The notes under the pieces were generated by a model. The model worked only from the letters and a program-made list of their open reading frames with translations. It had not been told where the DNA came from and did not search any database. A stretch of 64,000 nucleotides of DNA, taken from the NCBI RefSeq assembly GCF_001687625.2, contig NZ_CP016538.2, forward strand, positions 3,006,501 through 3,070,500, written 5' to 3'. The position numbers and the translations under genes are program-made. Shown in pieces: positions 34,398-43,689 of this stretch. This DNA is from Planococcus maritimus (GTDB lineage Bacteria > Bacillota > Bacilli > Bacillales_A > Planococcaceae). Position 1 is the first letter of the stretch; every line of letters starts with the position of its first letter.

Positions 34398-35495
34398 CTA
34401 ATGTGCGGCTCCGTTACCCAATGCTTTTGCCAGGCTCCCGCTGATCGAAGCAGCTAATGCTTTCAATTCACCGGCTAAGCTTGCGAGCCTCTCTTCAATG
34501 TGTACTTTATCGCCGTAGCGGATGCGCGCTTCTTCCGGTAATTTTCCAGACAATAAATGAAAATGGCTGTAGGCGGTTTCTAATAGTTGCAGCAATTGTT
34601 CGCCCCAAACTTCAGCCTGAATCCGGCTATCGCCGGTACTATAACCGGCTAGAAATCCATCAGCCATCCCCTTTAAATTGTCCGCGCAATCAGCAAAACG
34701 GTGCTTTCCATAACGCTCGGTATCGGACAGCGCGATGAAAAACGTTTCGTAAAGGTTCATGAAGTTCCCGGCCATCCCTCGTGGATAATAAATATTCGGA
34801 AACGGATCGATCAGGCAAATTTGTGTGCCGTTCATCAACATATTTTCAGGTGATGCGTCTTGATTGCTGAGGAGCGGTTTAGTGAAGCTTCGCGCTCTGA
34901 GCTCCGTTGCTAATTTCAGCGCCTCGCTTATCGTTTCATCCTGAAATTCTGGGCGCGCTTCGCTCAGTTCCCGGTAATCCGATAGATGCTCTTCACTTTC
35001 TTCTTGCAGGAAACGATGGACATCTCCTGTGATGCTACCTCTCAGCCCCTCTTTCTCTGTCCAATGCAGATAACCGAAACCATCCAAGTCATGCTGGATC
35101 TCTTCTGTTTTTCGATAAATTTCTCCGAGTGCCTTCCCCGTTTCAATTGCTTCTGGGTATGTCATGTTATGTAAGTTGATGTGTGTGCCGACAAACGACT
35201 CTAGTGTATAGCTCAATTGTTCAGAGACACGGAATTGGAAAAATTCCGGAGCGGCACCTTCGACAGCTTGATTGACTGAGCGGTAGTAAAGTTCTGTCGC
35301 TGCATATTCCGCCGTTAGTTCTTCTTCGTTGTATTCAACCGCCTTGCCGTAGACGATGTCTTTGGGTATCCGCAAGACCAGTTCACGGCCATCTTTTTCG
35401 ACTTTCCACGCATGATGCCAAGCCCCTTCCCCTAAAAACTTTGGCGTCTCCACTTCTGCGTGAAGAATGGCTGCTTGTAATTTCGCTCGATTCAT
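34398..35495 (-). CDS. Aminoglycoside phosphotransferase-like kinase
   Basis: This 365-residue protein has the APH/choline kinase fold: a nucleotide-binding N-lobe with ELVLRIPKDIVYGK, and a catalytic loop LLSNQDASPENMLMNG, in which the Asp and Asn are kept but the usual His (HxD) is not. The metal-binding Asp follows in ICLIDPFPN. It may phosphorylate an antibiotic or a small metabolite. I chose the ATG at 35495, which has AGCAGG upstream, over a TTG at 35519. It heads the APH-GNAT-cupin gene run. Confidence 0.8.
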   Translation of the reverse strand: MNRAKLQAAILHAEVETPKFLGEGAWHHAWKVEKDGRELVLRIPKDIVYGKAVEYNEEELTAEYAATELYYRSVNQAVEGAAPEFFQFRVSEQLSYTLESFVGTHINLHNMTYPEAIETGKALGEIYRKTEEIQHDLDGFGYLHWTEKEGLRGSITGDVHRFLQEESEEHLSDYRELSEARPEFQDETISEALKLATELRARSFTKPLLSNQDASPENMLMNGTQICLIDPFPNIYYPRGMAGNFMNLYETFFIALSDTERYGKHRFADCADNLKGMADGFLAGYSTGDSRIQAEVWGEQLLQLLETAYSHFHLLSGKLPEEARIRYGDKVHIEERLASLAGELKALAASISGSLAKALGNGAAH

Positions 35496-35757
35496 CTGAT
35501 GACCTGCTTTCCGTTTCAAAGATTTCCCGTACTAAGTTTTTCGGTACATACGCTTTGTTTCTACTATATCCAATATTTTCTTTCACCGCTATTTGTTTTC
35601 CAATTATTTAGAGTATAATGAATCCAATCCATCCTGAAGGTAAATTCCCCAAGATTTATCTTCCTTACGAAAGGAATATCCGACGTGACGATCAGTCCAA
35701 TCTAAGCTTCCCCCGCATTAGAAGTCATTTACAAAATAGACTCTTGGGGGATTCAAC

Positions 35758-36963
35758 ATGAAACTGAATAGAAATTTCCATTTATTACTAACGGGCCAGT
35801 CGCTTGCGAATATCGGAGATGTGCTTTATATCGTCAGCATTATTTACCTGATTTTCGAATTGACCAGTTCCGCCACGGCTGCCGCTTTGGTGCCATTTGT
35901 CATCACCAGTTCGATGTTCGTCTCGAACACGCTCACACCGCTTCTGATGCAGCGTTTTGATTTGAAATGGCTGCTTGTGGGGTCGCAAATGGGCAAAACC
36001 GTATTGTTGATAGTCTTGGCATTGCTTTTGCCGTATATTACAACCGCCAATTTTATTGTGCTATTTGTATTGATCAGTTGGGTGGCGTTGTTGGACGGCT
36101 GTGCCCGTCCGGTGACGCAGGCTTTGATCCCGAATTACGTGAAAAATGACCAACTGTTGAAAGCGAACGGCATTAACGAGACCGTTACACAGCTGATTCA
36201 AACAGCGATGTGGTTTGTCGGTAGTTCCTTATTGATTTGGCTCACCGCCACCGAATTGGTCTGGCTGACGGCAGGCTTGTTCCTGCTTTCAAGCTTGTTG
36301 TTGAGCGGATTGGATCGAATCGACAGCGCCCCGCCAGAACCGCAAAACAAATGGCAACAACTCACCAAAGGCTGGAAGACTGTTTCAAAGACTCCAGTAT
36401 TAAAACGCATTGCGGTGATGGACATACTCGAGACCATCGCCGGCGCCGTGTGGATTGCCGCGATTTTGTATGTCTTCGTTAGCGAGGCGCTAGCAGTCGA
36501 TGAGAAATGGTGGGGCTTTATCAACGGATCGTTCTTTATCGGCTTGATCGCCGGAAGCCTCATTTGCCTGCGTTTTTCGCAATGGATCGAGAACAATCTG
36601 AGCCGCTTCATCTTAACTGGCTCGATTTTCAGCAGCGCAGCGACTATATTGTTCGGCTTGAACAGTGTTCCCGCAATGGCGCTCTTCTTGTCCGTTCTGG
36701 TCGGGATCTTCAGCCAGCTAAAAAATATTCCGCAACAAACCGTCGTGCAGACGAGCGTCCCGAAAGAACAATTGCCGACTGTCTTCACGACGCTCGGGAC
36801 AATTGGTATGGGTACATTCGGCGTCTCCTCATTATTGATGGGAATACTGGCTGATTTATTTGGCATCCGCTCTGTGTTTGTCTTATCTGGTGTTTTGCTC
36901 GCTATCGCCAGTTGGATCGCTTACCGCGGCCGAAGTCATTTTCGACGCACAGTTCAGGAATAA
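35758..36963 (+). CDS. MFS transporter (12-helix exporter type)
   Basis: This 401-residue membrane protein has about 12 hydrophobic helices. It opens NRNFHLLLTGQSLANIGDVL, a start typical of the MFS_3-like group, and has the loop RPVTQALIPNYVKNDQLLKANG between helices 4 and 5. It likely exports drugs or other small molecules. GGGGG lies before the ATG. A perfect terminator follows. It is divergent from the APH-like gene, with about 260 bases between them in which I see no further gene. Confidence 0.88.
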   Translation: MKLNRNFHLLLTGQSLANIGDVLYIVSIIYLIFELTSSATAAALVPFVITSSMFVSNTLTPLLMQRFDLKWLLVGSQMGKTVLLIVLALLLPYITTANFIVLFVLISWVALLDGCARPVTQALIPNYVKNDQLLKANGINETVTQLIQTAMWFVGSSLLIWLTATELVWLTAGLFLLSSLLLSGLDRIDSAPPEPQNKWQQLTKGWKTVSKTPVLKRIAVMDILETIAGAVWIAAILYVFVSEALAVDEKWWGFINGSFFIGLIAGSLICLRFSQWIENNLSRFILTGSIFSSAATILFGLNSVPAMALFLSVLVGIFSQLKNIPQQTVVQTSVPKEQLPTVFTTLGTIGMGTFGVSSLLMGILADLFGIRSVFVLSGVLLAIASWIAYRGRSHFRRTVQE

Positions 36964-36969
36964 ATTCAC

Positions 36970-37007
36970 GAAAAGGGACAGCCGGAAAATTCCGGCTGTC
37001 CCTTTTT
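36970..37007. terminator. Strong bidirectional terminator
   Basis: AAAAGGGACAGCCGGA and TCCGGCTGTCCCTTTT form a long perfect stem with a very short loop between convergent genes. Confidence 0.92.
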
Positions 37008-37018
37008 CATTGATACAT

Positions 37019-37414
37019 TTAATCTGTCAGGCTAAATCCCATAATATGATCTGAAAAAACGGCATAGCTTTCGCATTCAATGACGTTCTCAGGGTTTGCA
37101 AGAGGGACAATTTTGACATCATTCAAAACGATCATTCCGGCGAGATTGGTGACATTGCTGTCTTTGATTAATGGAAAGATGGTATCTTCTGATTGAAGAA
37201 TAGCTAAATCCAGCAATGGGAGATTTTCTATATCTGGGGCTTGTGTACTTATTTTCTTTGCGATAATCAATGCACTAGAAGTGGTAATTTGGATTGACCT
37301 CTTTTTCTCCGTATCTTTCTGCAGTTCGTCGAGATGTACTTGTGCCACCACAATTGATAGCTTCTTCATATCATGAACAGAGTTTAATTCGTGCCCTTTT
37401 AAAGTAATAGTCAA
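37019..37414 (-). CDS. Protein of unknown function
   Basis: This 131-residue soluble protein has a TTG start behind GAGGGGG. No signal peptide or membrane helix is seen. Segments such as KLSIVVAQVHLDEL, LIIAKKIS and GMIVLNDVKIVPL suggest an alpha/beta fold. I do not recognise the family. It is the last gene of a minus-strand series that begins at 41597, 39 bases after the NUDIX gene. Confidence 0.58.
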   Translation of the reverse strand: MTITLKGHELNSVHDMKKLSIVVAQVHLDELQKDTEKKRSIQITTSSALIIAKKISTQAPDIENLPLLDLAILQSEDTIFPLIKDSNVTNLAGMIVLNDVKIVPLANPENVIECESYAVFSDHIMGFSLTD

Positions 37415-37453
37415 AACTTTTCCCCCTCAATTGTTTCATATGCTTACACCACT

Positions 37454-37915
37454 TTAATTAAACGCCCCTAAATAAACCGAATTCTCTCTACCGCTTTCAA
37501 ACTCCTGGATAAACTGGCGGATGCCCTTCGGATAAATCCGTTGCTCCAATAAATTCTCAATCTCCACCCATTCAACGCCGGTTTGTTGGGCGTCGGGATT
37601 TGATGGCACCGAGGCCTGTAAATCACCCAGCAAACGGCATTCAAAATAATATTCGATTTGGTGAACGCCGTGATCGGTCGCAGCGTATTCGTGGCGCTCA
37701 CCTATGTATTCGCGAATATGAATCAGGCTTTTCACTTCGACGGCGCAGCCGATTTCTTCGAGGCATTCGCGTACGGCCGCTTCCGGCAAGGTTTCGCCGA
37801 GCTCCTGACCGCCGCCGGGAAATAGATAGTAGCTGCCTTCTGCGTCCCGGTTCGTCGTCAATAATACTTTGCCGTCTCTGACAATGATCGCTTTCGCGGA
37901 ATTTCTAATGGCCAA
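37454..37915 (-). CDS. NUDIX hydrolase
   Basis: This 153-residue enzyme has an intact Nudix box GGGQELGETLPEAAVRECLE followed by EIG, with all catalytic acidic residues. NUDIX enzymes cut nucleoside diphosphates linked to other groups; the substrate here is unknown. The TTG at 37915 has AAAGGAG 8 bases upstream and is preferred over a GTG three codons earlier, which touches the ribosome site. It overlaps the end of the phospholipase-like gene by 11 bases. Confidence 0.9.
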   Translation of the reverse strand: MAIRNSAKAIIVRDGKVLLTTNRDAEGSYYLFPGGGQELGETLPEAAVRECLEEIGCAVEVKSLIHIREYIGERHEYAATDHGVHQIEYYFECRLLGDLQASVPSNPDAQQTGVEWVEIENLLEQRIYPKGIRQFIQEFESGRENSVYLGAFN

Positions 37916-38558
37916 TGCGTCCACTCCTTTGCCGTTCCTCTATCCCAAGAGACAGGCATACGCGGACTGCCTGTTCTGCAGCGAATTTGATATAGCCGGT
38001 AATTTCTTCAACCGAGTATATTTCTAAATCCTCGCCTGTAAATGCTTGCGACGATTTGAAATCGCCTAGCATTTCTTCGGTGAACTCGCGCAAGTTATTG
38101 ATTTCGATTTCTTCTATAAGAGTATCGGGAAAGTCGGCGCCTGCCAGTTCTCGTCCCAATCCAGCACAGTCAAACAGATCAATGAGCATGCCATTGAGTT
38201 TCCGGAAATCCGAATGCCATTTCTCGAGCACGGACGGATCGGCATCGATGCGGTGTTTCATGTCTTTTTTGAAATAGATGTCTGTCATCCACACATCATC
38301 GGCCACTAAATGCACGACATATCCGAGAGTGAATGAGTCCCTCATTTCCCCACGGTATTTCTGGATGAAGTTTTCAAAATTTACGCGTCTCGTTCCGTCT
38401 TCAACACTGCCCTCGTAATAATGGGACTTGGTTTTCAGCTCTCTTCCGTGCACTGCATCCGGTGCAATGCCGCCCAACAAAAAACGCGGTCGGTCGAAAA
38501 TCTCGATTTTCTCGGCTACGTGCCGAGCGATGATCAAATGCATCATGCGCGATCCCAT
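37905..38558 (-). CDS. Zinc-dependent phospholipase C-like hydrolase
   Basis: This 217-residue protein has the metal-site pattern of the zinc-dependent PLC/S1-P1-like group: MHLIIARHVAEKI, FLLGGIAPDAVHG and LGYVVHLVADDVWM. There is no signal peptide, so it acts in the cytoplasm, unlike secreted phospholipases. The substrate is unknown. GGAGG lies before the ATG. It is coupled by overlap to the NUDIX gene and lies 21 bases after the racemase gene. Confidence 0.78.
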   Translation of the reverse strand: MGSRMMHLIIARHVAEKIEIFDRPRFLLGGIAPDAVHGRELKTKSHYYEGSVEDGTRRVNFENFIQKYRGEMRDSFTLGYVVHLVADDVWMTDIYFKKDMKHRIDADPSVLEKWHSDFRKLNGMLIDLFDCAGLGRELAGADFPDTLIEEIEINNLREFTEEMLGDFKSSQAFTGEDLEIYSVEEITGYIKFAAEQAVRVCLSLGIEERQRSGRIGH

Positions 38559-38579
38559 TTCCGCTTCCTCCTTCTAGCT

Positions 38580-39272
38580 TCAGTTATCCAGCGCTTGCCT
38601 CACTGCGGCTTCGACATGGATTTTTGCTGTATCGAATAACGGCACGTCCGCATCTTCGTCCTGTATCAACAAGCCGATTTCCGTGCAGCCAAGAATGATA
38701 CCTTGTGCTCCGCGATCGATGAGGTTTTGGATGACTTGTCGGTATTTCACTTTCGACGAGTCGTTGATTTCTCCTAAACATAATTCGTTAAAAATGATTT
38801 CGTTGATTATATCGCGTTCTGCGGCTTCCGGAATCAACACTTCGATGCCGCTACCTTGGATGCGTTCTTTGTAGAACTCCTGCTCCATCGTGTACTTGGT
38901 CCCAAGCAACCCTACCGTATGGAGATGGTTGGCACGTATCTCTTTGGCCGTCACGTCTGCAATGTGCAAAACTGGCACTGAGACAGCTTCTTCTATAGAA
39001 GAAATGACTTTATGCATCGTGTTCGTGCATAACACAATCAGCTCCGCACCACCTTTTTCAAGCGAACGGGCGATATTTGCCAATCGCTCGCCCGCTTCGT
39101 CCCATTTGCCTTGTGACTGAAAGCGTTCAATCTCTTCAAAGTCGACACTGTACATGAGACATTCAGCCGAATGCAGGCCGCCTAAACGCTGTTTCACTTG
39201 TTCATTAAGCATGCGGTAATATTCAGTGGACGATTCCCAGCTCATTCCGCCAATCAATCCAATTGTTTTCAT
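38580..39272 (-). CDS. Aspartate/glutamate racemase family protein
   Basis: This 230-residue enzyme has the two-cysteine active site of this family: Cys in ELIVLCTNTMHKV and Cys in GIILGCTEIGLL. It begins KTIGLIGGMSWESSTEYY, typical of the YgeA/RacX group, which racemises amino acids for the cell wall or biofilm release. GAGGAGG lies before the ATG at 39272. It follows the S66 peptidase gene by 15 bases, and both may act on cell wall amino acids. Confidence 0.92.
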   Translation of the reverse strand: MKTIGLIGGMSWESSTEYYRMLNEQVKQRLGGLHSAECLMYSVDFEEIERFQSQGKWDEAGERLANIARSLEKGGAELIVLCTNTMHKVISSIEEAVSVPVLHIADVTAKEIRANHLHTVGLLGTKYTMEQEFYKERIQGSGIEVLIPEAAERDIINEIIFNELCLGEINDSSKVKYRQVIQNLIDRGAQGIILGCTEIGLLIQDEDADVPLFDTAKIHVEAAVRQALDN

Positions 39273-39287
39273 CGAAGACCTCCTCAA

Positions 39288-40289
39288 TTACCGAATCCAT
39301 TGCTCCGTAAGTTCAATCCGTTTTTCAGTCGCATCCAGCGTAACGGTTTTGCCAATCGGCATGGTCAGCATCGGCTGGGTATGGGCGCAGTCGAATTCGG
39401 CAAGAAACGGCAACTCGCGATCGCCCAATACTTCGAGCAGAATTTCATGCGGTTTTCTTCCTGTTCCTTGGTCGTCGAATAATTCATGTTTGCCCAAAAT
39501 AATTCCCGACACTTTGTCGAAAACGCCGTTGAGCTTCAGCAAATTAAAGTTCTTTTCGACGACCGCAGCGGTTTTCATCGTGTCTTCTAAAAGTAAAATA
39601 TCACCGCTTCTAATCACCGGCATATACGGGCTGCCCATGATTCCAGCCATGGTATTCAAATTCCCGCCGATTAAACGGCCCGCTACATTGCCTTCTCGCA
39701 CACAAATCCACTCGTTTTTTCTCGCTTCCTTTTCCTGCGTTTTCTCTTCCCAATTGACTGGTTCATCCGACCAATGAGTCGGTAACGGCACTTGATAAGG
39801 AAGTATTTGTTGTTGCATTAACATTTCGGAAAAATAATTATATGTATCGTTCACAAACGGCTCGAATTCTCCAAATGAAGGCACCAGCGCCGGTCCATAA
39901 AACACCGGAATGCCTGTTTTAGCATAAATGGCGAGTAATACAGCTGTTGCGTCCGAATATCCGATCATGATTTTTGGATCTTTTTTGAATGCTTCGTAAT
40001 CGATATACGGCAAAAGTGCATTGGAATTCGTCCCGCCAATTGTCGACATGATACAGCGGACGTCGGGGTTGCGGATGAGTTCGTTCAACTCTTCTGCCCG
40101 CTCACGGATCGTCCCCGAACGGTAGAAATCCCGTTTGCCCGTCAAGCTGCCTTCTGTGATGTTAAAGCCTTTCGATGCCAAAAAATCTTTCGCACGCTTA
40201 AAGCGTATCGGCGAATTATAGGTAATCGGAGACGACGGGGAATAGATTCCGATCGAGTTTCCTTTTTTCAAGTGATCGAATAGGGTCAT
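39288..40289 (-). CDS. S66 peptidase family protein (LD-carboxypeptidase/MccF-like)
   Basis: This 333-residue enzyme has the S66 nucleophile in KIMIGYSDATAVLLAIY and the conserved N-terminal segment IGIYSPSSPITYNSP. GGNLNTMAGIMGSPYMP and the C-terminal EFDCAHTQPMLTMPIG histidine segment complete the family pattern. S66 enzymes remove D-amino acids from muropeptides in recycling or cleave microcin C-type compounds. AAAGGAG lies before the ATG. Pairing with a racemase supports a role in peptidoglycan turnover or D-amino acid handling. Confidence 0.9.
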   Translation of the reverse strand: MTLFDHLKKGNSIGIYSPSSPITYNSPIRFKRAKDFLASKGFNITEGSLTGKRDFYRSGTIRERAEELNELIRNPDVRCIMSTIGGTNSNALLPYIDYEAFKKDPKIMIGYSDATAVLLAIYAKTGIPVFYGPALVPSFGEFEPFVNDTYNYFSEMLMQQQILPYQVPLPTHWSDEPVNWEEKTQEKEARKNEWICVREGNVAGRLIGGNLNTMAGIMGSPYMPVIRSGDILLLEDTMKTAAVVEKNFNLLKLNGVFDKVSGIILGKHELFDDQGTGRKPHEILLEVLGDRELPFLAEFDCAHTQPMLTMPIGKTVTLDATEKRIELTEQWIR

Positions 40290-40321
40290 ATGCTTACTCC
40301 TTTGCTTCTATTGCCCAGTTG

Positions 40322-40834
40322 TTATCCTTCTACCTGTCTGCAAATCTGTTCGACTATCGCTTGTTCAGACATTTCCGCTGTCAGCAATTGTTCGCTTGGC
40401 ACTCCTAAATCGTCCTTCAAAGTCCACCATTTCCTCAGCGATTCTTCTCCGAAGTCTCCCGATTGAGGGCGTAAATTGTGGCGCTCCAGCGTTTTTTCGA
40501 AGGGCAAATCGAAATAGTAGACTAGTGCCTCGCCCTCATAAAACCGGATCAAGTCGAGCAGCAAGGATTCGTAACGCTCTTTTACCAAAATGCCTTCCAA
40601 GATCACGACTCGGCACTTGCCTTTGCCATATTCCGTGATCTGCCGAATCAATGCTGTCGATAAATTGCCGTCGCGGTCCTGCACCATCAGCATGTCACGG
40701 CGGACCACATCCTGCGACACCAGTAAAGTGCCGCGTCCGAAATGATCTTGCAGCCGTTTGGCAATGGTCGTCTTGCCGCTGCCTGAATTTCCCCGCAAAA
40801 TAATCAGTTTGGTTTCCACTCTACTCACGCTCAT
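40322..40834 (-). CDS. P-loop kinase (AAA_33/zeta-toxin-like)
   Basis: This 170-residue protein has Walker A LRGNSGSGKTTIAKRL at the N-terminus and the switch-like strand GKCRVVILEGILVKERY, the pattern of small P-loop kinases. It lacks an antitoxin partner next door, so a metabolic kinase is more likely than a toxin. Its ATG lies 1 base after the NIF3-like stop codon, so the two are coupled. The substrate is unknown. Confidence 0.83.
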   Translation of the reverse strand: MSVSRVETKLIILRGNSGSGKTTIAKRLQDHFGRGTLLVSQDVVRRDMLMVQDRDGNLSTALIRQITEYGKGKCRVVILEGILVKERYESLLLDLIRFYEGEALVYYFDLPFEKTLERHNLRPQSGDFGEESLRKWWTLKDDLGVPSEQLLTAEMSEQAIVEQICRQVEG

Positions 40835-40835
40835 T

Positions 40836-41597
40836 TCAATGATTCAACTCAAAATGTGATTCTATCAATTCAGTAATTTCTACACCCGGATTCAGCTCCG
40901 CAATCTTTTTCGCTAAGCTTTCTACGCCGAAAATCTCGGTGAAGGTATGGCTGCCCACTAGTAGATTGATGCCGGCATACCGAGCATACTGAATCGAGTA
41001 AAGCGTAGCTTCACCGGTCACATACGTATCGCACCCTCTTTCGGCCGCCTCACGAATGAGTGCAGAGGAATGGCCCGCACCGGTTAACACGCCCACCCGT
41101 TTGACGGGCTGTGCATTGTTTTTCCATGCGCGTACCGGTTCGTTTAAAGTGCCGCGCATTCTTTTCGCCAACTGCTCAAATTCAACAGGGGTAGTGAATT
41201 CGCCAATACCGGGTAGTTCGCCGTCCGCTTCACTATAGGTGGAGTATGCCTCGATTTCATCCACTTCCAACATCTTCATCAATGATGTACAGGTCCCAAA
41301 GTCCACAAAATCCAGTGGTGCGTGGATCCAAAAATGGCCGATATTGTGCTGTTTTAGCCGACTGACGCACGCTTCTCTTAAGCCATAGATGAAATCCCAG
41401 GCATCATGGTGCGTCAATAGTAAATCGACGCCTTGAGCGATAGCCATTTCGACTGTTTCAATAGATAAATTGGTCGCATAGCCGATCTTTTGGATATCGC
41501 CGTCTTTCGTGTTCGTAAAGCCGTATTCATCGTCTTCTTTTAACAATTCGTCACCAAACAATTGCTGGATCGTCTTCTCAAAATCGTTTCGTTTCAT
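40836..41597 (-). CDS. NIF3-like dinuclear metal protein (DUF34)
   Basis: This 253-residue protein has the NIF3 metal ligands: VDLLLTHHDAWDF near residue 65 and the C-terminal LLVGSHTFTEIFGVESLAKK. It is the short form without the central PII-like insertion of Bacillus YqfO. The family is often called GTP cyclohydrolase I type 2, but that activity is doubtful. The ATG at 41597 is preferred; an earlier start at 41678 would add a tail with no ribosome site. It heads a minus-strand operon down to about 37019. Confidence 0.88.
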   Translation of the reverse strand: MKRNDFEKTIQQLFGDELLKEDDEYGFTNTKDGDIQKIGYATNLSIETVEMAIAQGVDLLLTHHDAWDFIYGLREACVSRLKQHNIGHFWIHAPLDFVDFGTCTSLMKMLEVDEIEAYSTYSEADGELPGIGEFTTPVEFEQLAKRMRGTLNEPVRAWKNNAQPVKRVGVLTGAGHSSALIREAAERGCDTYVTGEATLYSIQYARYAGINLLVGSHTFTEIFGVESLAKKIAELNPGVEITELIESHFELNH

Positions 41598-41919
41598 CTT
41601 AAAAGCCCCACTATTCTGTTTTTTCTTGATTTTACCACATAAAACGCATTTGATAATATTGGAAATTAAAATCACCAAAGGACGGTGATCCTTTTACTCG
41701 GATGCAGAACGTATGTTTCTTTCGGTGAACGAAAGGTTTTCCTTGACCCTAATTCGTGAGTTCTATAGCCTTAGAGAAAGAAACACGAGGGGGCTGCCCC
41801 ATCGATTGAAAGCTTTGGAGTTGTTCGGTGAAAACTTAGTGTCTTTAAGTTGAATCGAAATTGCTCTACACATCAAAGAAAACCGGCAAGCACCCCCAGG
41901 ATTTGGGGAGGAACGTACG

Positions 41920-42765
41920 ATGAACGAAAAACAAGGAATGTCCACACACGATTCGTTAAAAGCGGTTTCCTATAAGCTGTTTCAAGTGATCAGTGATGAA
42001 CTCGGTGTCAACACCGCTTACGTGACCGAGCGCGGTCCGACCGCGATGAAAGTCATCAGTTCATTCAATAAAGACCATTACATCATTCCTGAAGGCTATG
42101 CGGTGGATTATGACGGCACGTATTGCCGCTTAATCATCCAGAGTGACCAGGAAGCGATGCGCACGAATAATTTAGGCTCCTTTACATTAACCAAGGATCT
42201 GGAAGTAACGCCGCAGCTGGAGGTCAAAGGATTCCTCGGAGTAACGCTGCGCGATTTTTATGGCGAAGTATTCGGCACCTTATGCGTCATGGATAAGGAA
42301 GAAAAAGAATTCAGTGACCAAGACATCCATTTCCTGAAACAGATGGCGGATGTACTGTCTTATGTCATTCATTTGGATAATACTTTGGCAGACATCGAGT
42401 TGTTGAGCGTGCCGATCATTCCAATTAAAAAAGGCTTGGCTATCCTATCACTGCAAGGGAACATCAATGAATCACGCTCCCAGAAAATCATGGAAGACAC
42501 TTTGCATTATGCGGCGGATAAAAGCGTTCACTCGTTTGTCATCGACTTGTCGCAATTGAGACTGTTGGAAAATCAGTTCCCAGATGTCTTAAAGAATTTG
42601 GTATCCGGCTTGAACGTCATGGGTGTTCAAGTCATGATGACGGGCCTACCGCCTTGGCTCGTGCAAAAGCCGGGTGTCAGTGAACATCTATCGCAGTTGA
42701 AAACCGAGTATGTCGCCGATATTGAATCGGCACTCAATAAAATCGGCTATCAGCTGGAAAAATAA
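41920..42765 (+). CDS. GAF-STAS protein, possible stressosome input (RsbR-like)
   Basis: This 281-residue protein has an N-terminal GAF domain (about residues 10-150, with LEVKGFLGVTLRDFYGEVFG and TLCVMDKEEKEFSDQDI). A STAS domain follows (about 165-275, starting VPIIPIKKGLAILSLQGNIN, with VHSFVIDLSQLRLLE). STAS domains of this type occur in RsbR paralogues that feed signals into the sigma-B stressosome. No threonine is obvious at the usual phosphorylation site in DLSQLRLLENQF, as in YtvA. GGGGAGG lies before the ATG. The 322 bases before it show only a short AAAGGA/TCCTTT hairpin near 41680-41700. Confidence 0.88.
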   Translation: MNEKQGMSTHDSLKAVSYKLFQVISDELGVNTAYVTERGPTAMKVISSFNKDHYIIPEGYAVDYDGTYCRLIIQSDQEAMRTNNLGSFTLTKDLEVTPQLEVKGFLGVTLRDFYGEVFGTLCVMDKEEKEFSDQDIHFLKQMADVLSYVIHLDNTLADIELLSVPIIPIKKGLAILSLQGNINESRSQKIMEDTLHYAADKSVHSFVIDLSQLRLLENQFPDVLKNLVSGLNVMGVQVMMTGLPPWLVQKPGVSEHLSQLKTEYVADIESALNKIGYQLEK

Positions 42766-42803
42766 AAGGAAGGGAAAAGCCCGAGAGCTTTTCCCTTCCT
42801 TTT
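42764..42803. terminator. Strong terminator between convergent genes
   Basis: AAAAGGAAGGGAAAAGC and GCTTTTCCCTTCCTTTT form a perfect 17-bp stem. The left arm begins in the stop codon of the GAF-STAS gene. Confidence 0.92.
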
Positions 42804-42849
42804 GTTATGGAGATGAGCAACACTCACCAAAGGTCAGCCTGCAACTCTT

Positions 42850-43689
42850 TTAAAAATCAAAGTTATCCGGATCCGGGCCGACGCGGCGGTCTTCATTCAA
42901 TGCCGAAATCTGCTGCATGTCTTCCTCTGTCAATTCAAAATCGAACACTTGCGAGTTTTCCACGATGCGTCCTGCATTGGTCGACTTCGGAATGGTCACG
43001 ACGCCGTTTTGCAGATTCCAGCGCAGAATGACTTGTGCGACCGATTTATCATATTTTGTCGCGATTTCTTTCAACTCTGGCTGCTCGAGTGCTTCTCCTG
43101 CCATAAGCGGCGACCAGGATTCTGCCTGGATGTCGTGTTCGCGACAGAAGGCAAGCAGTTTTTCCTGTGTCAAACGCGGATGGTACTCGATTTGATTGAC
43201 GACCGGCTTGATGTCTGCGCCTTCTATCAGGTCTTGTAAGTGGTGGATCTGGAAATTACTGACGCCGATCGCTATGACTTGCCCGTCCATATAAAGATGC
43301 TCGAGCGCTTTCCATGCCTCTTTGTATTTGCCTTCAACCGGCCAATGGAGCAAGTACAAATCCAGATATTCCAGGCCCAATTTCTTCAAGCTCGTCCCAT
43401 AGGCTTGAATGCCGGATGTGTAGCCGAAATCGTCGTTCCATAGTTTTGACGTGATGAACAAGTCTTCCCTCGAGATACCTGCCGCTTTCATCCCCTGGCG
43501 GATTCCTTCCCCGACGCTTTCCTCGTTTCCGTAGATAGCGGCAGTATCGATGCTGCGGTAGCCATTCATGATGGCCGTTTTGACGGCTTCTGTTGCTTCA
43601 GGCCCGTCTTCTACTCGGAATACACCTAGGCCTAGCCAAGGCATTTCGCTTCCGTTATTTAACGTGACCGCTGCTTGTACGTTTTTCAT
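42850..43689 (-). CDS. Aldo/keto reductase
   Basis: This 279-residue NADPH-dependent reductase has the catalytic Asp and Tyr in YRSIDTAAIYGNEESVG, Lys in LFITSKLWNDD and His in LDLYLLHWPVEG. The cofactor segment VVTIPKSTNAGRIVEN is near the C-terminus. It matches the YvgN/YtbE-type reductases that reduce methylglyoxal and other aldehydes. GGGAGG lies before the ATG. It is monocistronic by appearance. Confidence 0.94.
   Translation of the reverse strand: MKNVQAAVTLNNGSEMPWLGLGVFRVEDGPEATEAVKTAIMNGYRSIDTAAIYGNEESVGEGIRQGMKAAGISREDLFITSKLWNDDFGYTSGIQAYGTSLKKLGLEYLDLYLLHWPVEGKYKEAWKALEHLYMDGQVIAIGVSNFQIHHLQDLIEGADIKPVVNQIEYHPRLTQEKLLAFCREHDIQAESWSPLMAGEALEQPELKEIATKYDKSVAQVILRWNLQNGVVTIPKSTNAGRIVENSQVFDFELTEEDMQQISALNEDRRVGPDPDNFDF

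Noticed and set aside
36198-36866. 222-codon minus-strand open frame
   Set aside because: It lies wholly inside the MFS transporter gene on the opposite strand, and the MFS frame is clearly coding.
40322-40834. Zeta-type toxin of a toxin-antitoxin pair
   Set aside because: Neighbours are metabolic genes and no small antitoxin gene precedes it; a plain P-loop kinase is simpler.
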